From positions 1 through 12,438 of the forward strand of contig DBBC01000136.1 of the NCBI GenBank assembly GCA_002292025.1: 12,438 nucleotides of DNA, given 5' to 3'. Position 1 is the first letter of the stretch. Every line of letters starts with the position of its first letter. The DNA comes from Firmicutes bacterium UBA994 (GTDB lineage Bacteria > Bacillota > UBA994). The notes beneath the pieces are model-generated. The model had not been told where the DNA came from and searched no databases. It was given only the letters and a program-made list of their open reading frames with translations. The position numbers and the translations under genes are program-made. Positions 7,278 to 12,438 of the stretch are shown here, in pieces.

Positions 7278-8200
7278 AAGGGCCTCCCTAGGCAACGCTC
7301 CGTCTGTTCGACCAGAGCCGCCATTAAATCTCTTGTCGGACGCACATCTTTGATCAATCCCGCCGACTGCCCAGCCATGAGGGAACCATTGCGTACGTCC
7401 CCTTGCTCAAAGGCCAAGCGCAACCTTCCGGCGCCAAGCCGTTGCAGCTCCTCATCGCTGGCGCCTTGGCGCTCTAGGGCCGCTATTTCCCGTGTCAACT
7501 GATTTTTTAGCGCACGCACGGGGTGGCCGATAGAACTGCCGCACACTACCGCATCGCGTTCACCGGCGCCGACAATGGCCTCTTTGTAATTGATGTGCGC
7601 CTCGCACTCAGTTGTGCAGATAAAGCGCGTTCCCAATTGTACTCCCTCTGCGCCAAGCATCAGGACAGCGGCGATGCCCCGCCCATCGGCAATGCCGCCT
7701 GCCGCAATTACAGGTACAGCCACGGCATCCACCACTTGCGGCACCAGAGCTAAGGTGCTGACTTCCCCTATATGCCCCCCCGCCTCGCACCCTTCGGCGA
7801 TAATCGCGTCTGCGCCCATGCGTTCAAGGCGACGCGCCAAAACAACGGAGGCCACTACGGGGATTACCTTACAGCCGCCGGATTTCAGGGCTTCCATGTA
7901 CGGCCCGGGGCTTCCCGCACCGGTAGTAACGACGGGGACACGTTCAGCAACGACAACCGCAACAACATCTTGAACCGCCGGGGACATCAGCATCACGTTG
8001 ACACCGAAGGGCTTATCCGTCAACTCGCGCATGCGCCTGATTTGTCCCAGCACCCAATCGCCGGGCGCGTGGCCGGCCCCGATAATACCTAGGCCACCGG
8101 CGTTAGAAACGGCAGCGGCAAGGTCCGCCGTCGCGACCCACGCCATGCCCCCTTGAACGATCGGGTACTTAGTGCCAAGCAACTTTCTGACTCTGTTCAT
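7265..8200 (-). CDS. fabK: Enoyl-ACP reductase II (FabK), FMN-dependent
   Basis: Performs the last reduction of each elongation cycle using NAD(P)H and FMN. It is the triclosan-insensitive alternative to FabI found in many Bacillota. It has 311 residues and a TIM-barrel fold. YPIVQGGMAWV (12-22) opens the FMN site, His143 is in EGCEAGGHIGE, PVIAAGGIADGRG binds the FMN phosphate, and GVQLGTRF follows. The ATG at 8200 lies one base after the fabH stop, with only a weak ribosome site, so it is probably translated by coupling. The position within a fab operon supports FabK rather than a nitronate monooxygenase. No fabI or fabL is in the window. Confidence 0.95.
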   Translation of the reverse strand: MNRVRKLLGTKYPIVQGGMAWVATADLAAAVSNAGGLGIIGAGHAPGDWVLGQIRRMRELTDKPFGVNVMLMSPAVQDVVAVVVAERVPVVTTGAGSPGPYMEALKSGGCKVIPVVASVVLARRLERMGADAIIAEGCEAGGHIGEVSTLALVPQVVDAVAVPVIAAGGIADGRGIAAVLMLGAEGVQLGTRFICTTECEAHINYKEAIVGAGERDAVVCGSSIGHPVRALKNQLTREIAALERQGASDEELQRLGAGRLRLAFEQGDVRNGSLMAGQSAGLIKDVRPTRDLMAALVEQTERCLGRPLWKD

Positions 8201-8201
8201 C

Positions 8202-9188
8202 TTAGTTTGCCTGCCATTCTAATAAACATGAACCCCACGTTAGCCCGCCGCCAAAACCGACCAGCATGACTTTGCTTCCTGTCTGCGGCGGCCGTTCACC
8301 AAACTCGTGCAGCGCGACAGGTATGGAAGCCGAGGACATGTTGCCATATTTATCTAGATTCACAGCGATTTTTTCTAGGGGCAGCTTTAGTCGTTTAGCA
8401 AAACCCTCGATAATGCGTAAGTTTGCCTGATGGGGTATATAGAAATCTACCTGGTTATAGCTAAGCCCTAATTTGTCGAGCAACCGGCTGCACGCTTCGT
8501 CCACAATCCGCACCGCGAACTTATACACTTCCTGCCCGTTCATGTGTACGAAGTGACGGCGACCGTTGACAGTCTCAAGCGAGGCTGGGAGCCTAGACCC
8601 CCCCGCAGGCATGGTCAGCACGTGCCCGTCCGTGCCGTCAGCTCCGAGGTGTATCCCAAGGATACGTGGGCCCCTGCCGTTCGCGCTGACCACCGCCGCA
8701 CCGGCGCCGTCGCCAAACAGCACACAAGTGTTGCGATCTTGCCAATCCACAATGCGAGAAAGGGTTTCGGCCCCAATGACCAAGACATGACTCCAGCTTC
8801 CGGCCTCAATGGCATGAGCTGCTAGTTGCAGGCCATAGATAAACCCTGTACAAGCCGCGCCCAAGTCAAATGCCACTGCCTGTGTGGCACCGAGCTTGGC
8901 CTGAACGATGCAGGCTGTGGATGGGAACATCATGTCCGGTGTGACGGTGCAGACAATAATCGCGTCAATATCGGTGGCGAGCAGGCCTGCGTTTTCTAGC
9001 GCCTGCACCGCCGCGGGGCAGGACAAATCCGAGGTAGCTTGGTCGGGCAGAGCGATACGGCGTTCGATAATGCCTGTTCGGCTTAATATCCACTCTTCCG
9101 TGGTATCTACGACACTTTCCAATTCCTTGTTGGTCAACACACGTGTCGGAACATAAGCTCCGGTCCCCGAGATGACTGCTGTGGGCAA
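8202..9188 (-). CDS. fabH: 3-oxoacyl-ACP synthase III (FabH)
   Basis: Starts fatty acid synthesis by condensing an acyl-CoA primer with malonyl-ACP. It has 328 residues, a normal length. The triad is Cys113 (GAACTGFIYG), His253 (IPHQANLRI) and Asn283 (YGNMSSASIP), and the C-terminal GFGGGLTWG glycine loop is present. The start is a TTG at 9188: an in-frame stop lies 15 bases upstream and leaves no ATG, and a GGGGGG run stands 6 bases before the TTG. It is first in the fab operon, directly after the promoter and inverted repeat. Whether it prefers acetyl-CoA or branched primers cannot be read from the sequence. Confidence 0.97.
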   Translation of the reverse strand: MPTAVISGTGAYVPTRVLTNKELESVVDTTEEWILSRTGIIERRIALPDQATSDLSCPAAVQALENAGLLATDIDAIIVCTVTPDMMFPSTACIVQAKLGATQAVAFDLGAACTGFIYGLQLAAHAIEAGSWSHVLVIGAETLSRIVDWQDRNTCVLFGDGAGAAVVSANGRGPRILGIHLGADGTDGHVLTMPAGGSRLPASLETVNGRRHFVHMNGQEVYKFAVRIVDEACSRLLDKLGLSYNQVDFYIPHQANLRIIEGFAKRLKLPLEKIAVNLDKYGNMSSASIPVALHEFGERPPQTGSKVMLVGFGGGLTWGSCLLEWQAN

Positions 9189-9214
9189 ACCGCACCCCCC
9201 GTTTCATATATTGA

Positions 9215-9249
9215 AATACCCTTGTGCACAAGACGTGCACAAGGGTATT
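9215..9249 (-). promoter_or_regulatory. Perfect 15-bp inverted repeat over the fab promoter -10 and start point (operator candidate)
   Basis: AATACCCTTGTGCAC (9215-9229) and GTGCACAAGGGTATT (9235-9249) are perfect reverse complements around a 5-base centre. The repeat begins inside the TATAAT and runs to about +25, so a bound protein would block polymerase. It does not match the FapR box or the FabT box as I remember them. The transcript would keep only the inner part (a GUGCAC stem at its 5' end), so a pure RNA terminator is unlikely. It has no T-tract on the minus strand. Confidence 0.65.
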
Positions 9250-9275
9250 ATATTTGTTGGGGAACTGCTTGTCAA
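9247..9275 (-). promoter_or_regulatory. Consensus sigma-A promoter of the fab operon
   Basis: On the minus strand, TTGACA (9270-9275) and TATAAT (9247-9252) are both perfect consensus hexamers with an ideal 17-base spacer. Transcription should begin near 9240, about 52 bases before the fabH TTG. So strong a promoter would be expected to need a repressor, which fits the inverted repeat lying over it. Confidence 0.88.
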
Positions 9276-9306
9276 TGAAGCATTAGGGACGGAGCCTTTT
9301 GCTTCA
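9276..9306. repeat. Small inverted repeat upstream of the fab promoter
   Basis: TGAAGCA (9276-9282) and TGCTTCA (9300-9306) enclose 17 bases that include TTAGGGACGGAGCC. No T-tract follows on either strand, so it is not a normal terminator. From memory, hairpins containing TTAGGGACGG are common intergenic repeats in clostridial genomes, so this may be the remnant of one. This origin is an inference only. Confidence 0.35.
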
Positions 9307-9526
9307 CACTACTCCCAAGGCCACATGGTCCTAGCTAGCTCGCGGTAGCTGGTGCGAAACTCCTTTAGTGAGTTCCAGATGGCTGCAAAACGAGGGTCTT
9401 TAGCCGCATATACATTTGGTGTTTCTAAGTCCTCCATGCACAGGGGTCTCCAGATCGACTCAAGTCCATTAATAGCGAATTCTATAAGGAAGCGACAGAG
9501 ACGCTTATATTTGACAAAGCATTAGG
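9278..9526. repeat. Pair of 10-bp direct repeats AAGCATTAGG
   Basis: AAGCATTAGG occurs at 9278-9287 and again at 9517-9526, each preceded within a few bases by a TGTCAA/TTGACA-like hexamer. The pair brackets the orphan reading frame at 9309-9521. Short direct repeats around a gene remnant could mark an old insertion or a deletion joint, but a 10-base match may also be chance. Confidence 0.3.
9309..9521 (-). pseudogene. Unrecognised reading-frame remnant
   Basis: The minus strand is open from just after a TAA (9522-9524) to a TAG at 9309-9311, 70 codons with protein-like composition: LIEFAINGLESIWRPL, then NVYAAKDPRFAAIWNSLKEF, ending MWPWE. No ATG, GTG or TTG stands near its beginning. The only ATG (9437) would give 42 residues and has a weak ribosome site. 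I do not recognise the family. The absence of a start and the location in a gene-free zone suggest the C-terminal scrap of a lost gene. It could also be a non-coding open stretch. Confidence 0.4.
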
Positions 9527-9534
9527 CATTTGCC

Positions 9535-9636
9535 GGTGGCGACGCAACCCCACACAAAATGAGTGTGGCAACGCATAGATGCGCAGGAAAAGCGACCGCC
9601 CTAGTAGAACTAAATCTCTGTGACAGATGCGGTTCT
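9535..9636 (+). other. Hairpin-rich possible leader before mbl
   Basis: The 150 bases before mbl contain no gene but can fold into several stems. GGTGG (9535-9539) can pair with CCGCC (9596-9600). This encloses CCACAC/GTGTGG (9550-9555 / 9563-9568) and CGCA/TGCG (9572-9575 / 9580-9583). Downstream, AGAACT (9606-9611) pairs with GGTTCT (9631-9636) around ATCT/AGAT. The layout resembles a structured leader RNA, but it matches no riboswitch class I can name, and no clear sigma-A promoter was found in front of it. It stays a structural observation. Confidence 0.35.
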
Positions 9637-9675
9637 GTGCCGATGAGCCGTACAAGCATACAGGGGGGTTAGTAC

Positions 9676-10707
9676 GTGTGGTTTAAGGGAAAAGATATAG
9701 GCATCGACCTAGGAACAGCAACGGTTTTGGTATATGTGCGCGGTAAGGGAATAGTACTAAATGAGCCTTCGGTTGTCGCGATTGAGCGCACGACTAATAG
9801 GGTTCTAGCCATCGGCGAAGAAGCGCGCAAGATGATCGGACGCACGCCCGGGCACATCACGGCAGTGCGCCCGCTGCGTGAAGGTGTTATCGCTGACTTT
9901 GACATCACGGAAAAAATGCTTAAGCACTTTATCCTGAAGGTGTGCGGCATTAACCCTATCTTAAAACCGCGTGTGGTAGTGTGCGTTCCTTCTAGCATCA
10001 CCAGCGTCGAAAAAAGGGCGGTGGAAGACGCCGCCACCAACGCTGGCGCTAAAGAGTGTTACTTGATAGAGGAACCGGTGGCCGCGGCGCTGGGCGCGGG
10101 CATAGATATATGGAAGCCGTATGGGAGCATGGTCCTAGACATTGGCGGCGGTACTACCGATGTGGCCGTCATGTCGTTGGGCGGCGTGGTCATCAGCGAC
10201 TCTGTGCGCATAGGCGGCGATAGGTTTGACGAGGGGCTAGTCCGCTATGTCAAAAAGCGTTACAATCTGTTAATTGGCGAACGTACCGCCGAGGAAATCA
10301 AAATTAACATCGGTACGGTTTACCCCTCGGGACGCGACGCCAGCATGGAAGTAAGAGGACGCGACCTTGTTTCGGGGCTACCGGCTTCCGTTACTCTGAC
10401 TTCGCGGGAGTGCTTAGAGGCGTTTGCCGAGCCTACCAATAATATTGTGGCCTTGTTGCGCTCGGTGCTGGAACGTTGCCCGCCCGAGCTCGCTGCCGAT
10501 ATCGTGGACAAAGGCATTATTATGACCGGCGGAGGATCGCTCCTAGATGGCTTGGATAAGCTTATCGCGGAGGTCACGCAAGTGCCGTGTACTGTTGCCA
10601 ATGATCCGGTCAGTTGTGTGGCGCAGGGAACCGGCAAAGCGCTAGAAAACCTAGATGTCCTGCGGGGGGCGGTCAACGCATCCTACCGCAATATGCGGAG
10701 GTCTTAA
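9676..10707 (+). CDS. mbl: Rod shape-determining actin-like protein Mbl/MreB
   Basis: Bacterial actin that polymerises beneath the membrane and directs cell-wall synthesis along the cell length. It has 343 residues. The nucleotide site is intact: GIDLGTATVLVYV (9-21), Glu133 region IEEPVAAALGAG, DIGGGTTDVAV (155-165) and TGGGSLLDG (284-292). The short N-terminal MWFKGK is suited to membrane contact. The start is GTG at 9676, with GGGGGG 9 bases before it, the same kind of hexa-G site seen at fabH. The adjoining fabZ recalls the mbl region of Bacillus subtilis, where fabZ lies nearby; this and the absence of mreCD favour Mbl over MreB, but the two cannot be separated with certainty. No spoIIID is seen upstream. 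Confidence 0.93.
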   Translation: MWFKGKDIGIDLGTATVLVYVRGKGIVLNEPSVVAIERTTNRVLAIGEEARKMIGRTPGHITAVRPLREGVIADFDITEKMLKHFILKVCGINPILKPRVVVCVPSSITSVEKRAVEDAATNAGAKECYLIEEPVAAALGAGIDIWKPYGSMVLDIGGGTTDVAVMSLGGVVISDSVRIGGDRFDEGLVRYVKKRYNLLIGERTAEEIKINIGTVYPSGRDASMEVRGRDLVSGLPASVTLTSRECLEAFAEPTNNIVALLRSVLERCPPELAADIVDKGIIMTGGGSLLDGLDKLIAEVTQVPCTVANDPVSCVAQGTGKALENLDVLRGAVNASYRNMRRS

Positions 10708-11201
10708 TGGCGATGGATGCGGGCGAGAGGGGCGAAGTGGGCGTGCGGCAAATACTAGGCGCACGCGAGATTATGGAGATACTTCCGCATCGCTACCCCT
10801 TTCTCTTAGTTGACACCATCGAGGAATTGGTGCCAGGTGAACGCGCAGTAGGGTATAAGAATGTCACCGCCAATGAACCATACTTTCCGGGGCATTTCCC
10901 GGCTTTTCCGGTCATGCCAGGGGTCCTGATTGTCGAGGCCCTAGCACAAGTAGGGGCCGTAGCTATTCTAGCTCAGCCTGAGAATAAAGGGCGCTTGGCG
11001 TTTTTTGCCGGCATAGACGGCGTGCGTTTTCGGCGGCAAGTTTTCCCCGGCGATCGTTTACGATTGGAAGTAAACGTCTTGTCCATGAAGATGGGTGTTG
11101 GCAAAGGAGAAGCAAAGGCCTACGTGGGCGAGGAATTGGCGGTCAGCGGACAGCTGATGTTTGCCCTAGCGAAGGAGGAGTTCCCATCCGCAAAATCCTA
11201 G
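10707..11201 (+). CDS. fabZ: 3-hydroxyacyl-ACP dehydratase (FabZ)
   Basis: Removes water from 3-hydroxyacyl-ACP to give the enoyl-ACP that FabK reduces, so it supplies the step absent from the divergent fab operon. It has 164 residues with the hot-dog fold. LPHRYPFLLVD (26-36) is followed by FPGHFPAFPVMPGVLIVEALAQ with catalytic His63 and Glu77. The usual FabZ is about 140-150 residues; the extra length is an N-terminal tail (MAMDAGERGEVG). The ATG at 10707 overlaps the mbl stop as TAATG, with GGAGG 6 bases upstream. An open frame continues upstream inside mbl but has no support. Confidence 0.96.
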   Translation: MAMDAGERGEVGVRQILGAREIMEILPHRYPFLLVDTIEELVPGERAVGYKNVTANEPYFPGHFPAFPVMPGVLIVEALAQVGAVAILAQPENKGRLAFFAGIDGVRFRRQVFPGDRLRLEVNVLSMKMGVGKGEAKAYVGEELAVSGQLMFALAKEEFPSAKS

Positions 11202-11884
11202 TTGTAGACGATGAGGAGAACATTCGCTCCGGTCTAAGCTATGCCTTAAAACGCGAGGGGTTTGCGGTGTTCGACACAGACAACGGAACGGAGGCCGTGA
11301 AGCTGGCTCTAACTGTAGCGCCGGATGTAGTATTGCTCGACCGCATGCTGCCAGGGTTAGACGGTGTGGAGGTGTGCCGTCAGATTAGGGCGCAAAGTAG
11401 CGTGCCGATAATCATGGTCACGGCGCGCGACAGTGAGCTGGACACGGTAGTAGGCCTAGAAATAGGAGCGGATGACTACATCGCCAAGCCCTTCTCGCTC
11501 AATATCCTGCTGGCTAGAATTAGAGCGGTGCTACGCCGTGTGGAGGCACGGACAGAGCGTCAGCTCATTTCGGGAGAGAGCATCGCGTATGGGCCTTTTA
11601 TCCTATATCCCGAGAAGTATGTTGCGCAGTGTGATGGGGTGGACTTAGAATTAACTCCGAAGTTGTTTGAGTTGTTTCTCTTGCTGGCCAAGACCCCCGG
11701 CCGCGTTTTCACGCGCGGGTTCCTTTTAGACCGCGTATGGGGCATTGATTACGCGGGAGAGACCCGCACGGTGGACGTGCACATTACTTGGCTACGCAAA
11801 AAGATTGAATCCGATCCCAGCGAACCACGCTATCTGTTGACCGTGCGCGGCGTGGGGTACAAGTTAACTGAACTCCATGCCTAA
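11186..11884 (+). CDS. OmpR/PhoB-family response regulator with non-canonical start
   Basis: Two-component DNA-binding regulator. The receiver domain begins IRKILVVDDEENIRSG, with acidic pair Asp8/Asp9, phospho-acceptor Asp52 (LLDRMLPG), Thr79 and Lys101 (AKPF). A winged-helix output domain follows, ending TVDVHITWLRKKIESDP...YLLTVRGVGYKL. At 232 residues from 11186 it is the normal length. No ATG, GTG or TTG occurs in this frame at the required place. The first codon of the conserved sequence is ATC (11186), correctly spaced after AAGGAGG, where relatives have ATG. The next canonical start is GTG at 11267, which would delete Asp8/Asp9 and the first strand and helix. Either ATC is used, or ATG was mutated, or one base is misread. 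The gene overlaps fabZ by 16 bp and the kinase by 8 bp. Its target genes are unknown; PhoP- or WalR-like roles are possible. Confidence 0.9.
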   Translation: MRKILVVDDEENIRSGLSYALKREGFAVFDTDNGTEAVKLALTVAPDVVLLDRMLPGLDGVEVCRQIRAQSSVPIIMVTARDSELDTVVGLEIGADDYIAKPFSLNILLARIRAVLRRVEARTERQLISGESIAYGPFILYPEKYVAQCDGVDLELTPKLFELFLLLAKTPGRVFTRGFLLDRVWGIDYAGETRTVDVHITWLRKKIESDPSEPRYLLTVRGVGYKLTELHA

Positions 11885-12438
11885 GAGCCTCGGGGGACAG
11901 TGGCTACTGATAACAGCGCTTGTCCTCGCCGTTTCCCTCGCGCTGCTAGGCACTTGGCAGCTAACTCAATATCGCCTGCTGCTGGTTAATCGCATAACGG
12001 AAGACTTAACCCGACAGGCATTTCTGGCGGTTCAGCTAGTGGACGCGGGCTTCAACGAGACGCAAGCACAGGAACTGGCGCTGAAAGTACGCGCCGCGAT
12101 CCAAGCGGAGGTCACCTTTGTTTCGCTCGACGGGAGTGTCTTAGCCGATACGAGCAGGGCGGGGCTTCCTCCGGGAAATCCGCTGGACAGACCGGAGGTA
12201 GCCGCGGCGCTGCGGGATGGCGTCGGCACTGACACGCACTCTGACCAAGTGCACGCTGCCATTCTGTCTCGGCACACAGACGGAAGCCCACGCGGCGTTA
12301 TTCTCTTGTCGCTTAACTTGCGGGACGTTGATGCTCCCTTGGTGCGACTGCGCTGGCAAGTAGCGGCGGGAAGCGGCCTAGTTATTGTGCTTGTCGCGGT
12401 AGTATGCATGGTCTACGCGGGGAACATCAGCAAGCGCT
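11877..12438 (+). CDS. Membrane sensor histidine kinase (partial, C-terminus outside window)
   Basis: Sensor partner of the preceding response regulator. The first 187 residues are present. Membrane helix 1 is at about 9-26 and helix 2 at about 161-181. Between them is an extracytoplasmic PAS-like sensor with VTFVSLDGSVLADT (79-92) and NPLDRPEVAAAL (101-112), a pattern familiar from PhoR/WalK-type kinases. The HAMP, His box and ATPase domains lie beyond the edge, so kinase activity is inferred from architecture and from the operon partner. The ATG at 11877 overlaps the regulator stop by 8 bp and has only a weak ribosome site, implying translational coupling. Confidence 0.88.
   Translation, partial: MPKSLGGQWLLITALVLAVSLALLGTWQLTQYRLLLVNRITEDLTRQAFLAVQLVDAGFNETQAQELALKVRAAIQAEVTFVSLDGSVLADTSRAGLPPGNPLDRPEVAAALRDGVGTDTHSDQVHAAILSRHTDGSPRGVILLSLNLRDVDAPLVRLRWQVAAGSGLVIVLVAVVCMVYAGNISKR

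Noticed and set aside
7277..7295. TTG start for FabD six codons upstream
   Set aside because: The ribosome site GGGAGG falls inside the extension and is placed for the ATG at 7277.
8965..9240. 91-codon minus-strand frame starting inside the inverted repeat and overlapping fabH
   Set aside because: Its start lies within the operator, it has no ribosome site and the protein looks out-of-frame. FabH in the other frame is complete.
9215..9249. Reading the inverted repeat as a terminator
   Set aside because: There is no T-tract on the minus strand. On the plus strand only ATATTTG follows and no gene ends there. Its overlap with a consensus promoter fits an operator better.
9511..9540. TTGACA at 9511-9516 as a plus-strand promoter for mbl
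   Set aside because: The bases 17 downstream read CGGTGG, so there is no -10. Other AT-rich hexamers nearby lack a partner at correct spacing.
1..12438. CRISPR arrays, tRNA or rRNA genes, phage or defence modules
   Set aside because: No regularly spaced repeats, cloverleaf-like or rRNA sequence, integrase, transposase or toxin-antitoxin pair could be seen. The window is mainly core metabolism plus a transporter.

Overview
The window reads as a chromosomal segment of a Gram-positive anaerobe-type bacterium of the Bacillota (clostridial or a deep-branching relative). The evidence is the FabK-type enoyl reductase inside a compact fabH-fabK-fabD-fabG-acpP-fabF operon, strong AGGAGG-type ribosome sites, frequent GTG/TTG starts, a near-consensus sigma-A promoter, and an Mbl/MreB gene directly before fabZ. 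The genus cannot be named from the sequence. Everything up to about 9.25 kb that codes is on the minus strand. From 9.68 kb onward everything is on the plus strand, so the two halves diverge from a roughly 490-base intergenic region.

Region 1 (1-2820, minus): a tripartite TRAP transporter operon in the order dctQ, dctM, dctP. DctP runs off the left edge. A TTGACT-N17-TACATT promoter precedes dctQ. Two similar AT-rich elements 21 bp apart lie just upstream of the -35, where an activator would bind. Region 2 (2826-4006, minus): a YrpB/2-nitropropane dioxygenase-like flavin oxidoreductase, broken by a one-base frameshift near its N-terminus. Rho-independent hairpins lie on both sides of it; the upstream one sits only about 20 bases before its start.

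Region 3 (4088-9275, minus): the type II fatty acid synthesis operon. FabH starts the chain on ACP, FabD makes malonyl-ACP, FabF elongates, FabG reduces the ketone and FabK reduces the enoyl-ACP. The genes are overlapping or tightly spaced, and all expected catalytic residues are visible. The operon is read from a perfect TTGACA-N17-TATAAT promoter. A perfect 15-bp inverted repeat overlaps its -10 and predicted start point and is a strong operator candidate. Neither fapR nor plsX, the usual leading genes in many Bacillota, is present.

Region 4 (9276-9675): intergenic DNA with a degraded minus-strand reading frame of unknown origin, small repeats that may be mobile-element debris, and a stretch of three predicted hairpins before mbl.

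Region 5 (9676-12438, plus): mbl/mreB, fabZ, an OmpR-family response regulator and a membrane histidine kinase that runs off the right edge. All four overlap end to end and are very likely one transcript. The dehydratase missing from the main fab operon is therefore made from the divergent transcript, together with a cell-shape protein and a two-component system. The response regulator has no ATG, GTG or TTG at the place where its reading frame must begin.
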